Assembly (NCBI GenBank): GCA_946480915.1
Contig: CAMLLO010000028.1
Location: 1-58,476, forward strand
Origin: an uncultured Sphingobacteriaceae bacterium
GTDB taxonomy: Bacteria > Bacteroidota > Bacteroidia > Sphingobacteriales > Sphingobacteriaceae
Reading direction: 5' to 3'
DNA length: 58,476 nt
The translations under genes were made by a program, and so were the position numbers. This document shows positions 19,201-27,506 of this stretch, one piece after another. The notes under the pieces are model-generated. The model saw only the letters and a program-made list of their open reading frames with translations, did no database searches and had not been told where the DNA came from. Position 1 is the first letter of the stretch. Every line of letters starts with the position of its first letter.

Positions 19201-20390
19201 CTGGAGGTGAGGTTAGCGTTGAATTGCAAAGGGCACCACTTCAGGAAGAAGACAGTGGGGTTCTATTAGAGTTAAAAGTTAGAGATTCGGGAATCGGGAT
19301 TCCGAAAAATAAGCAGGAAATGATCTTCGAACGGTTCTTTCAAAATGAAACCTCCTCTTCCATTATCAACCAGGGAACCGGTATTGGACTTTCTATTACG
19401 AAAGAGTTTGCGAAAATGCATGGTGGAGAAGTAGTTGTTGAAAGTGAGCCTGGTTCAGGAACTTGTTTTACCGTACGCTTGCGACTTTCTTCTGCGGAAA
19501 TTTCAGAGCAGGAGATGCAGGAAAATCTGGAAGATGCTGTCTCGTCAAACATGGAAGAGACATATGAACAGACGGAAGAAATAAAGTCAGACAACGGCAT
19601 CCTTAAAAAAAATGCACCTCTTGTTTTGTTGGTTGAGGATAATGAGGATTTTAGATTTTATCTTAAAGATAACTTAAAATCCTCTTTTAAGATTATAGAA
19701 GCTTCGAATGGTAAGGAGGGTTGGCAGAAGGCACTTGCGCTGCATCCTCAACTGGTTGTAAGCGATATAAGTATGCCAGAAATGGATGGTATAGAATTAT
19801 GCCAAAAATTAAAATCAGATAAACGGACAAAACATATCCCGATTATTTTATTAACCGCATTAACTGCCGAAAATGAACAGTTAAAGGGATTGGAAACAGG
19901 CGCGAATGATTATATGACCAAGCCTTTTAATTTCGAAATTTTGCATTCTAAAATTAAAAATCTTCTCACCTTACATCAGACCTTTAAAAAAACGTATTCA
20001 AGGCAAATCAATATTCAGCCGCAGGAACTGGAGGTCGAATCGGATGATGTAAAATTTCTTAATGCTGTATTGCTCTACATTGAAGAGAATCTCCACAATC
20101 CGCAATTATCAGTCGAGGATTTGAGTAGACATGTGAGTATGAGCAGGGTTTCCTTGTATAGGAAATGTTTAAAGGTTACTGGTAAAACACCTGTTGATTT
20201 TATCAGATCTATTAAATTAGAAAAAGCGGTTACATTAATGGAAAAAAGTAATAAAACTATTGCCGAGATTTGCTACATGGTTGGTTTTAGTACTCCCAAT
20301 TATTTTGCTAAATCGTTTAAAGCAACCTATAATATGCTTCCTTCCGAGTATATGGCAGCTAAAAAGAATTCGAGACAGGATCCTGATTAA
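16203..20390 (+). CDS. Hybrid two-component system sensor/regulator (HTCS)
   Basis: This 1395-residue single-polypeptide regulator is typical of Bacteroidota polysaccharide loci. After a signal peptide (T-L-I-S-T-F-I-L-C-N-S-L-L-A-Q) come two periplasmic propellers built from repeats of the form L-W-I-G-T-x-G-G-(L/I), to about residue 680, then a Y_Y_Y domain (about 730-790) and one membrane span (W-A-Y-I-L-Y-I-L-A-I-G-I-L-L-L-F near 808-826). Inside the cell there is a coiled coil, a HisKA domain with His877 in L-S-H-E-F-R-T-P, an ATPase domain (N-L-L-S-N-A-F-K, G-I-G-I-P, G-T-G-I-G-L-S), a receiver with Asp1188 in V-V-S-D-I-S-M-P, and a C-terminal AraC-type DNA-binding domain. It probably senses an oligosaccharide in the periplasm and activates the upstream hydrolase genes. 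Confidence 0.95.
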   Translation: MFRVLTLISTFILCNSLLAQEGLYQFSHLDISNGLSDNQVNAIYKDHKGFMWFGTEAGLNRYDGHEFKIFKHNSKDSTSIPDDYVVNIFEGPEKNLWIKSGGGFSIYNPLTEKFERFQDKHLKRYKIPGGYLKDIQTNNRGKYYFHLENQGIFCYDAKSNATTRYAHKNGIVNSLYSDKISNFLDDQKGNLWVIYINGVIDKFSLKKQRVTNRYFAINKRFAGQENYFNLNHDSGGSIFIYSVINPFGLYYLNAASGTLRYFGKKSDNSGLSSNNVSFVVEGDDGNIWIGTDHGGINILDKRTYKISYILSKEDDPRGLTQNSISALYKDNNGIIWIGTFKKGICYYHKSILKFPRNQYLTGKNSKYKDVNSFAEDSKGNLWIGTNGTGLLYLNRSTGEITAYRNNSANDNSLSSDIVVSLCIDHSGILWIGTYLGGLNSFDGTKFTHYKHTTDPSSLSDNRIFALLEDSSNRLWVGTLNGGLDLFDRSTKIFKHFNSTVKNTLNSNIINCLYEDKLKRIWIGTTGGISMLDTKTFEFTHLINNSKDTNSLIQNTVNSIIEDARGWMWIGTREGISIYNPTTKTFNNLSEEVGLPENAALELLEDENHHIWYSSRKGLCKISAVADGGNYKFIYSKYNEVDGLQGSTFNFNAAYKTKAGELIFGGSNGFNIFRASQITKGQYPSMLVMTGLEMFNHSIHVGESINGHIVLPKTITELENLTFTYKENIFSLEFALLNYINHSKVTYKYNLEGFDKRWLTVPAEMRKATFTNLDPGEYVFHVKAFNGNDPVSLAESHLKITILPPFWRTTWAYILYILAIGILLLFIRSKGIKRLRQEFALEQERTQARQLREQERKEAERLRELDLLKIKFLTNLSHEFRTPISLILAPVDKLLNESKENQRNGQLSMIKRNARRLLNLVNQLLDFRKMEEQELRLNKSEGEIVSFIKDATESFFDLAERKQIKLAFNSSIGNLHVLFDHDKVERILFNLLSNAFKFTQAGGEVSVELQRAPLQEEDSGVLLELKVRDSGIGIPKNKQEMIFERFFQNETSSSIINQGTGIGLSITKEFAKMHGGEVVVESEPGSGTCFTVRLRLSSAEISEQEMQENLEDAVSSNMEETYEQTEEIKSDNGILKKNAPLVLLVEDNEDFRFYLKDNLKSSFKIIEASNGKEGWQKALALHPQLVVSDISMPEMDGIELCQKLKSDKRTKHIPIILLTALTAENEQLKGLETGANDYMTKPFNFEILHSKIKNLLTLHQTFKKTYSRQINIQPQELEVESDDVKFLNAVLLYIEENLHNPQLSVEDLSRHVSMSRVSLYRKCLKVTGKTPVDFIRSIKLEKAVTLMEKSNKTIAEICYMVGFSTPNYFAKSFKATYNMLPSEYMAAKKNSRQDPD

Positions 20391-20664
20391 GTTGGGTGGA
20401 ATTGCTGAGATCTTGTGATATTCATTAGAAGGAGCGACTTGTTAAAACTCTATTTCTTTATATTTCAAGAAGTATTAACAAAATTTTATAAAAAGGCTCC
20501 GAAAAGCCTTCTGAGAAGACAAATTCGGGGTTCTTTACTATTTGGGCTTTGCGAAAGACCAAAAATATGCCGCAAAAGCCCCTGTTTTCAGAACTGCATA
20601 AATGAATTAAATTGAACAAAAGATTATAAATCCCCACGAAAGACTCTCTCAGGGCGTTTCAGAA
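20391..20664. other. Gap after the HTCS gene
   Basis: About 270 bp with one imperfect hairpin at 20489-20535 (AAAAAGGC-TCCGAAAAGCCTT followed by AATTCGGGG) that may terminate the sensor transcript. No gene was recognised. Confidence 0.35.
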
Positions 20665-20996
20665 ACCTCTCAAAAGAAATCAGTATATAAGAGTAAATCT
20701 CACATGGAAACTGAGTCTCTTTTGAAATAATCTATCAGGTTATTTGGAATCGTTTTAAGGTTGTTTGCTGTAGCAGTTCGTCCTTCTTTTTTTAGTTGCT
20801 CAATATGAGCGTTACAAAATTTGATAAAATCTATCTTCTGGTTCTCCTCCTTTAAATAATCTCTGAGTTCTTCAGCAGAAAAACAATCTATTTTCGGCCC
20901 TAATTCACTAATCATTTTTCTGTATTCCTCCAATTGTACATCCAAAATTTTAACGAAAAATTTGTGTTTAATTCGCAGTTTGTTGTCAAATTGCTA
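20665..20996 (-). pseudogene. Truncated second copy of the tyrosine recombinase
   Basis: The stretch reads in the minus direction L-D-V-Q-L-E-E-Y-R-K-M-I-S-E-L-G, then E-Q-L-K-K-E-G-R-T-A-T-A-N-N and S-L/N-L-I-D-Y-F-K-R, and matches residues of the intact recombinase (21943-23244) almost word for word. DNA similarity extends from about 20665 to 20996, equivalent to about 22785-23118 of the intact gene. Only part of the arm-binding and core-binding region is present; the catalytic domain is absent and the frame is open only from 20945 to 20700. It is a relic of a related element or of a partial duplication. Differences spread through the sequence suggest it is not a recent copy. Confidence 0.85.
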
Positions 20997-20998
20997 AC

Positions 20999-21024
20999 GG
21001 GAGCGGCAACAGGACTCGAACCTT
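20999..21024 (-). other. tRNA 3'-end-like fragment, candidate attachment-site remnant
   Basis: In the minus direction the sequence AAGGTTCGAGTCCTGTTGCC continues into GCTCCC and looks like the T-arm and acceptor strand of a tRNA (loop TTCGAGT with flanking GG/CC). The rest of a cloverleaf is not found upstream. It starts three bases from the point where similarity between the recombinase relic and the intact gene ends. It is not identical to the 3' end of the neighbouring tRNA-Lys. A leftover attachment site from an element that used another tRNA is one explanation. Confidence 0.35.
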
Positions 21025-21942
21025 AAATGCTAATTATACCGTCTCAGACTCACAGGTTCAAGGCTCTAAGTTTCTTCAAATCTTCTTTAAAATGGTTCGA
21101 GAAACACACACTAGGGTGCACGAAACACCTCCCAAAAAGCGATAGAAATTTCTATAAGATATCTTAATTACGGGTGTTTATAACTTAAAACCTTTCTGTC
21201 TTTTCAAAGTGACCTGCGAATAAAATCTCATGTGAATGCAAAAGGACTAAAACAGAGATCGCAATTTCTCAAAATCTCACAACTTGTTCTGAGTACCGTC
21301 ATTGTAAAAAAGCACGACCTTGGCTTGTTCCATTTTTTTGTGTGAAATACCGCTGGGGAATATCTGCAAAGGGTCATTAAAGGTGGAGGCACTTATATAG
21401 ATAGGGCTTATGATTATCACCACTTGTACAAGATGCATTATTATAATATCTGGCTATTTAGATATTCCCTTGCTTGCCCGTAAGCTTAAATAGATTTTCA
21501 GGATATAGGTAAACTGTTATTCGTATAAACAGTTAGGTAGATATATGTTCATCGACACTGCCATGCTAAATGTATTTCAACTGATAATGCATATTGATAA
21601 ATATGCATTACCGCTTAGGCACCTGTTCAGCTAATTGCATAGCTGGCTAAACAGAAAAAAGTTTTTATATTGTCAGTTCCATGAAAGACCTTTTTGGAAA
21701 CGAACAAGAAATTGGCTGAGGTTCATCCTTATGCTTACTACTTATAAGACCCGGAGAAGGCTTGTTTTGATAGCTGCAAGTTGTGTTTTTGTGGACACAA
21801 AAACTTTCGTAAATATCCGAAGCTCGAAACGGTAGAGGCAAACGGCGCGACTTGTTTGCTAGCTTCAACTTAATTAATAGAGGTTTCATTGAATAAAGAG
21901 ATAGATTACATTATGCGTACAGGCACAAATAGCCACCAAAGT
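21025..21942. other. Degraded stretch between recombinase relic and recombinase
   Basis: About 0.9 kb with no intact gene. At 21685-21873 one plus-strand frame reads like protein despite a stop at 21745: L-E-T-N-K-K-L-A-E-V-H-P-Y-A-Y-Y-L, then D-P-E-K-A-C-F-D-S-C-K-L-C-F-C-G-H-K and K-Y-P-K-L-E-T-V-E-A-N-G. The cysteine/histidine spacing hints at a zinc-binding motif, but I do not recognise the family. The A+T-rich remainder shows nothing I can name. Confidence 0.4.
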
Positions 21943-23244
21943 CTACACTATTCGCATAAACCGTCGCTGTTGTAAGGCAACAATGTTGTCATTGAGATCA
22001 TCTTTATCCTTCAACAATGCGACGACCTTTTCCTGTACCTCATCAACAATACTCCAATCTTTTTCAATATAAATATCAGTAGTACGGTGACCTTCATCTA
22101 CATGGTTTAGCGCTAGGGCGACATCATCTTTACTCATCCGGCATTTATTCCTGGCAAGGTTGGCAAACGTATGTCTGGCCCAATAGAAGGTTACACAATC
22201 AATTCCTGTAATCTCTCTTATCTGGTGCATACCTTTGCCGATGGCTTTGTTTAAGTTGTAGAGAGTAGTGTATCTTTCTTTTAAAGTGCCTGTGTATTTC
22301 TTCAATAGATCTTTCGCTTGAGGAATAATTTTGATACTGATAAATGCTTCGTCTCGTCTAATGCTGCGGGTTTTGGACCTATTATATTCGAGCCTCTGAT
22401 TTTGTATGTTTCGGCTATTTATTCTGTACAAATCCGCAGCATTAATACCACACAAATAGAAGCTTAGCATGAAAAGGTCCCTAGCGAGTTCAGCTCTACT
22501 ATTTGGACCTACCCAACAATCCCGAATCTGTTTAACCTCGTCAATAGTAATGTTTCTTTTTTTTGTAAGAGGGGCAGAGCCAATTTTGTATTTTTTAAAA
22601 GGGTAGTGTTTAATCCTGTATATTCCAAGATCAGCATTATTGTACAGCTTGCAAGCAGCATTAAACAGCGTTCGCAGATCTCTCATATAGTTGTGAATAC
22701 TGCTATTGCTGGCGCCTTCTCCGTCAATTACGATCGGTTTTCCCATTCTATCACTTCTGTTCATTGCTCTTGGCGTTCTCAAAAAACGTTCGAACGAGAT
22801 CAGCATATTAGAGTTAATCTCATTAATTGAAACATGTTCTCTTTTAAAATAATCGATAAGACTATTTCGAACGGTTTTATGATTATTTGCTGTTGCTGTT
22901 CTCCCTTCTTTTTTTAATTGTTCAATATGATCATTACAGAATTTAATAATATCTATATCTTGATCTCTATCTTTTAAGTAATCTCGCAGCTGTTCAGCAG
23001 AAAAATATTCGACTTTAAGTCCTAGTTCGCTAATTACTTTTCTATACTCCTCTAACTGCACATCCAAAATCTTGAGCAGGAACTTGTCTTTAATTCGGAA
23101 TTTACTATCCAATTGCTTATCTGTAACAAAATGGTTTGAGTCGATAAACCTCCTTTCATTTTTATGGTAAACTCTTATTTTAACATTAAAAGTACCATCT
23201 GATTTTTGATGATGATTAAATACCATTGCGCTCACCGTTGCCAT
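21943..23244 (-). CDS. Tyrosine recombinase/integrase (Bacteroidota mobile-element type)
   Basis: A 433-residue protein if started at the ATG M-A-T-V-S-A-M-V-F (23244), which matches the usual N-terminus; a longer frame to 23310 lacks family-like residues. The N-terminus (F-N-V-K-I-R-V) is an arm-type DNA-binding domain, followed by a SAM-like core-binding domain (I-K-F-C-N-D-H-I-E-Q-L, about 100-190) and the catalytic domain. A-R-H-T-F-A-N-L supplies the second catalytic Arg; G-H-R-T-T-D-I-Y-I supplies the late His and the nucleophilic Tyr. Such enzymes insert conjugative or smaller elements, often at tRNA 3' ends. Its start lies 185 bp from the 3' end of tRNA-Lys and it reads away from it, the usual layout at one end of an integrated element. 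No mobilisation or cargo genes are visible to its left. Confidence 0.9.
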   Translation of the reverse strand: MATVSAMVFNHHQKSDGTFNVKIRVYHKNERRFIDSNHFVTDKQLDSKFRIKDKFLLKILDVQLEEYRKVISELGLKVEYFSAEQLRDYLKDRDQDIDIIKFCNDHIEQLKKEGRTATANNHKTVRNSLIDYFKREHVSINEINSNMLISFERFLRTPRAMNRSDRMGKPIVIDGEGASNSSIHNYMRDLRTLFNAACKLYNNADLGIYRIKHYPFKKYKIGSAPLTKKRNITIDEVKQIRDCWVGPNSRAELARDLFMLSFYLCGINAADLYRINSRNIQNQRLEYNRSKTRSIRRDEAFISIKIIPQAKDLLKKYTGTLKERYTTLYNLNKAIGKGMHQIREITGIDCVTFYWARHTFANLARNKCRMSKDDVALALNHVDEGHRTTDIYIEKDWSIVDEVQEKVVALLKDKDDLNDNIVALQQRRFMRIV

Positions 23245-23428
23245 AATAATTTCATTAGCACGCAAAAACGTTGTTACGTATTTGTTACATTTTTGCGTTA
23301 AATTCAACAAAAAACTATGTAAATCCTCACGAAACGGCGGTTCCCATTCCAGTGTTGGCAGTAGAAAAAACTGCCTTTATTTAACAGAAAACGCCATTCC
23401 TGATATCAAGAACAGCGCTTTTCTATTG

Positions 23429-23501
23429 TGACCTGGGAGAGGCTCGAACTCTCGACCCACTGATTAAGAGTCAGTTGCTCTACCAACTGAGCTACCAAGT
23501 C
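23429..23501 (-). tRNA. tRNA-Lys (anticodon CTT)
   Basis: A 73-nt cloverleaf. The acceptor arm pairs GACTTGG with CCAGGTC; the D-arm is AGCTCAGTTGGTAGAGC; the anticodon arm CTGA-CTCTTAA-TCAG presents CTT; the T-arm is GAGAG-TTCGAGC-CTCTC. The discriminator base is A and no CCA is encoded. The nearby recombinase suggests its 3' end has served as an integration site. Confidence 0.97.
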
Positions 23502-23614
23502 GAAGGCTTCAAAGTAACGAAATATTTTGATAGCGAAAACGAGAAACTTTTTATTAATATAAATGATCCGGCATGGATTTTTCAGTCTTTTTGAAAGGTT
23601 TGTTTTCGTATCAC

Positions 23615-24139
23615 CTATCTTTCTGCCCTTTCATTTTTCACATCAGCCTGTTCCAACGCTTCCCGTACCTCATCAGGCCTGTTCGTCCCAATTAAAAGTT
23701 TTGATCCATTTGTGAACACCAGTTGAATTCCTTGATTTCCATACACGTTGAACGCTTTACCTTTCCCAAATAAACCCAGGCGATACCCCCAGCCACCATA
23801 CTCGGAGATTGGCTTGTATTCTCTTACGAATACCTGGGCTATGCTGTCCCATGGATATTGTCTAAATTTTAAATGAAAGGGGAAAAACCGGACATAAATG
23901 CCATCCGGTTTAATGATGGTATCCAGCCGTGTGAGTGCAATCAGCAGAGTTACTAATAAGGATAGTGTGGTGGATATAATCAGTCCAGAGTCGCTCATCG
24001 GTATACCGCCAAATTGCTCAGCCATTAGAAGTTCTCTCACCGTTCTGTCAATAAGATACACATTCATGCAAAGCAGGATGATCCAAAGCCAGAATTGTCT
24101 AAAACGCTGCTTTTCCGAAAATAGAATCTCGTCTTGCAT
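23615..24139 (-). CDS. Two-span membrane protein with PH-like C-terminus, function unknown
   Basis: A 174-residue protein when started at the ATG M-Q-D-E-I-L-F (24139); an upstream ATG at 24175 would overlap the preceding amidohydrolase gene and adds an unlikely extension. Two hydrophobic helices (F-W-L-W-I-I-L-L-C-M-N-V-Y and I-S-T-T-L-S-L-L-V-T-L-L-I-A) are followed by a beta-rich domain (I-K-P-D-G-I-Y-V-R-F-F-P-F, Y-R-L-G-L-F-G, L-V-F-T-N-G-S-K-L-L-I-G-T) like bacterial PH or DUF6141-type proteins, which are common next to metabolic genes in this phylum. It lies 26 bp after the amidohydrolase gene and is probably its operon partner. No catalytic motif is visible. Confidence 0.65.
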   Translation of the reverse strand: MQDEILFSEKQRFRQFWLWIILLCMNVYLIDRTVRELLMAEQFGGIPMSDSGLIISTTLSLLVTLLIALTRLDTIIKPDGIYVRFFPFHLKFRQYPWDSIAQVFVREYKPISEYGGWGYRLGLFGKGKAFNVYGNQGIQLVFTNGSKLLIGTNRPDEVREALEQADVKNERAER

Positions 24140-24165
24140 GATTGATGTCTTTAACAATAAAGATA

Positions 24166-27100
24166 TCAATCGCATTCCGGAACTCCAAAGATATAGGTCT
24201 CAGTATTTGTTGATAATCCGAAACTTTCACCCTTGCTTGTCTGCCACCAAAATTTGCCCCGCTGCTTCTCCGTGTTATGTTCATTCATGGTCTCGGCATC
24301 ATAAAGCCGGCCGTTAACCATAACATATTTTATCTTGTCCGAATTACGTATATCCACTAAAGGATTTTCATTAAGAACGATCAGATCTGCAAGTTTACCC
24401 GGTTCCAACGATCCGAGTTCTTTAGCCATTCCTAAGTGTTCAGCACCGTTTAGAGTTGCGCATCGTATAGCCTCCAAAGGCGACATGCCGCCTTGTGCAA
24501 GCATCCAAAGCTCCCAGTGTGCACCCAAGCCTTGAAGCTGTCCATGCGAGCCAAGATTAATCTTTGTGCCTCCATCTGCTAATTGCTTTGTTGCTTTTGC
24601 AACATCAATGTGGCCGTAGTCTCCAAATTCCGAGGTTGTTCTGCGGCGGGATCGGCTGTCGACTATTGAACGCGGCGTGAAATTTAACAAATGCTCGTTT
24701 TCCCAAACATTGGTTCTATCATACCAAAAGTTTTCTCCCCATTGCGATCCATAGCTTACGATTAGCGTTGGAGTATAGGATGTCTTGCTGGCGTTCCAGA
24801 GTGCTTTTACATCCTTATAAATCGGCACTGTCGGAATATTATGCTCGATACTTGTATGCCCGTCCAAAATCATCGACATGTTATGAAAATAAGTCGAGCC
24901 GCCTTCGGGTACAACTTCCATTTTCAGTTCTCTGGCAGCTTGAATAATTTGCTGTCTTTGCTCTCGGCGAGGTTGGTTGTATGATTTTACCGTGAACGCA
25001 CCCACAGCTTTCATTCGCCGTAAATGCGATTTGGCATCCTCGTAGTTGTTGGTAACCGCTTTGAAATCGCCATCAGCGCCATATAAAATGGTTCCGGTAG
25101 AATAAAGCCGGGGACCAACCATTCTTCCTGCTTTAAGCATCTCCGACTGACTGAAAACCATTTCGGTATTGCTCGACGGATCATGCGACGTGGTAACCCC
25201 GTAAGCTAAATTGGCAAAGTAGGCCCAGTCTTGTTGCGGTGAAATACCGTCAGGACTTGTCGGTAAATGGGCATGAACATCTATAATTCCCGGCATTATC
25301 GTTTGTCCTTCGGCATTTATAACTTCAGCTCCTCCGGGAATGTTCACCTGATCGGCAGGGCCCACAGCCGTAATCCGGTTTTCTTCTATAACAATAGTAC
25401 CCTTTTCAATAACTTCATTACCCTTCATTGTGATAATGCGGGCATTGGTAAAAGCAATCTTTCCTTTCGGGATATCGGATTTTAATTTTAATCCTAAATC
25501 AATGCCTGTCGTATCGATTGCTGGAAGAGTAGAGGGTGCTCCGTCCAGGAAGCTGAATGAGTTTTTTATCTCCCTTGAAAAATACTCAGGCCCCTGCGTC
25601 CAGTTAAGTTTCTTACTGTCTTTACTCCAATGCAGAGAAATGCCGGCATCACGGGTAACTTTACTTAATGGTAAAGATTTATTGCTTGATGATAAATCCA
25701 GCGCGTTATTTGTATTGATCAAAGGAGTGATATATGCATTAAAAAGTTCAGTAAAAGCCAGCCATTTTCCGTCCGGACTTGGAACAAACTGATTTGCATA
25801 TTGCGAAACGTAATGCGTACGGATTGAGCCGCCGTTTACATCCATACTTTTAAATGCTTTTTTGTCTCCCTCGCTTGTTTGAAAATAAATGCGGCTATCG
25901 GTGTGGTCAAAAACTGGTCGGATGCCGGTGTCTGATATTTTTTCGGCACTGCCTCCATTTGCAGAAACAATATAAATTCCCGGGTTCTTACCGAATGCGA
26001 AGCCAAGAGTATTGTTACCGCTTCCTTTACGGAAAACTATTTTGTCGCCTTTTTTGGAGAAGCTAGGTGAATAGTAAAATCCTTTTTCTGTTGTGATAGG
26101 AGTGATTCTCCTGCTTTTTAAATCAATTCTATTAATTGCGGCCTTGGCTTCATCGCTCCATGAGACATATACTATCGATTTTCCGTCTGGACTAAATTGA
26201 GGCTCGAATTCAAACTCAGTTCCATCTGTCAAACGCTCCGGTTTACCGCCAGGCAAATCTTTTAAATAAATATATCCTGCGGCATTGAAGGCTACTTTTT
26301 TGCCATCAGGTGATGTTGTTAACTGCCGAATCATTTTCGCTTCGAACTCTTCTGTGAATACTTTCTGATTGTATCGGACGGCTTCTGCGATGGTTTGGTT
26401 TACGTTGACTTCAAAGGGAATTACAACTACTTCCTGCGAATTAATGTCAAGGCTTCTAATCTTTCCTTTAGCATAAAAAATGATGTTTTTGCTGTCTGGT
26501 GTCCATGCGAAATTTGGATACACACCAAATATTGCCCACGTTTCCTGCTGGTCGTGGGATAGATCTTCGTATGCCTGCCATTCTTCACCGGTGCTCAAAT
26601 CCTGGATAAACAAAGCAGATTTTAAGCGTACTCGTTTAACGAAAGCCAGGTATCGGCCGTCTGGAGAGATTATCGGCCTTGCTGCACCACCCTGTCCACC
26701 AGCAACCATTTCAATAATTCCGCTTTCGCGATTTAAACGCTTAATGGCATAAATCTCTCCGTTAGGATCTTTGTTGTATTGAAAAAATGGCCCCTGGCTA
26801 ATATCTTCACTAAAGTAGAGATATCTTCCGTCTGGCGATACTTCTGGTTCGCCTGCATCCTGCTGATCATTTTTTCTTTTTGTGAGCTGTATACCTTCAC
26901 CACCTGATACGTGATACATCCACATTTCGCCGGCCCCCAATGAACGGGTGCTGGTAAAATGTTTACGGGCTATCAGATATTGGTTGTCGGGAGTCCATAC
27001 TGCGTTGTTCAATAGTCGGAAGTTTTCTTTGGTTACCGAATGCTTTTTTGTTCCATCGGCATTCATGATCCAGATATTATCACCACCTTCTTTGTCGCTT

Positions 27101-27411
27101 GTATAGGAAATCATCTTCCCGTTAGGGCTAAATTTTGGCTGAACTTCAAAAGCAGGGCCACCGGCCAAAATAGTGGCTTCCCCACCTGCGACAGGCATTT
27201 TATAGATGTCGCCCAAAAGGTCGAACACTATTTCTTTGCCATCCGGACTTACATCCAGGTTCATCCAGGTTCCTTCATCGGTTGTAAATGATACATTTTT
27301 TGTGGGACCCCCGAATTTTTCTATGTTCCATTTTGGAGGTTCGGACTTGGACTGACTATAGAGGCTAGTATGAAAAGAAAGAGCTATTAAAACAAGGTAA
27401 AATTTATTCAT
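24166..27411 (-). CDS. Secreted TolB-propeller/amidohydrolase fusion protein
   Basis: This 1081-residue protein has a signal peptide (F-Y-L-V-L-I-A-L-S-F-H-T-S-L-Y-S). Residues about 40-640 contain repeated S-P-D-G-K/R blades of a TolB/WD40-type propeller (V-S-P-D-G-K-E-I-V-F, F-S-P-N-G-K, V-S-P-D-G-R-Y-L-Y-F and others). The C-terminal amidohydrolase domain begins near 665 (K-I-A-F-T-N-A-R-I-I-T); it has the metal pair His713/His715 in I-I-D-V-H-A-H-L, then S-I-E-H-N and L-G-S-H-G-Q-L-Q-G in place of the more usual terminal Asp motif, and the closing E-P-G-K-L-A-D-L. The family probably hydrolyses dipeptides or cyclic amides in the periplasm; the substrate is unknown. The long propeller may act as a lid or docking surface. 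Confidence 0.88.
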   Translation of the reverse strand: MNKFYLVLIALSFHTSLYSQSKSEPPKWNIEKFGGPTKNVSFTTDEGTWMNLDVSPDGKEIVFDLLGDIYKMPVAGGEATILAGGPAFEVQPKFSPNGKMISYTSDKEGGDNIWIMNADGTKKHSVTKENFRLLNNAVWTPDNQYLIARKHFTSTRSLGAGEMWMYHVSGGEGIQLTKRKNDQQDAGEPEVSPDGRYLYFSEDISQGPFFQYNKDPNGEIYAIKRLNRESGIIEMVAGGQGGAARPIISPDGRYLAFVKRVRLKSALFIQDLSTGEEWQAYEDLSHDQQETWAIFGVYPNFAWTPDSKNIIFYAKGKIRSLDINSQEVVVIPFEVNVNQTIAEAVRYNQKVFTEEFEAKMIRQLTTSPDGKKVAFNAAGYIYLKDLPGGKPERLTDGTEFEFEPQFSPDGKSIVYVSWSDEAKAAINRIDLKSRRITPITTEKGFYYSPSFSKKGDKIVFRKGSGNNTLGFAFGKNPGIYIVSANGGSAEKISDTGIRPVFDHTDSRIYFQTSEGDKKAFKSMDVNGGSIRTHYVSQYANQFVPSPDGKWLAFTELFNAYITPLINTNNALDLSSSNKSLPLSKVTRDAGISLHWSKDSKKLNWTQGPEYFSREIKNSFSFLDGAPSTLPAIDTTGIDLGLKLKSDIPKGKIAFTNARIITMKGNEVIEKGTIVIEENRITAVGPADQVNIPGGAEVINAEGQTIMPGIIDVHAHLPTSPDGISPQQDWAYFANLAYGVTTSHDPSSNTEMVFSQSEMLKAGRMVGPRLYSTGTILYGADGDFKAVTNNYEDAKSHLRRMKAVGAFTVKSYNQPRREQRQQIIQAARELKMEVVPEGGSTYFHNMSMILDGHTSIEHNIPTVPIYKDVKALWNASKTSYTPTLIVSYGSQWGENFWYDRTNVWENEHLLNFTPRSIVDSRSRRRTTSEFGDYGHIDVAKATKQLADGGTKINLGSHGQLQGLGAHWELWMLAQGGMSPLEAIRCATLNGAEHLGMAKELGSLEPGKLADLIVLNENPLVDIRNSDKIKYVMVNGRLYDAETMNEHNTEKQRGKFWWQTSKGESFGLSTNTETYIFGVPECD

Positions 27412-27506
27412 TCTTTTTGGGTAATGGACAACAAATATATTGTTCTATTAATTCATCAACTAGGTTTTAAGGTAAATATTATGATAGGATTATTAGATTT
27501 GACCCA

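Noticed and set aside
21051..21070. A second T-loop-like sequence (GGTTCAAGGCTC)
   Set aside because: No acceptor or anticodon arm can be fitted around it, so it is probably chance.
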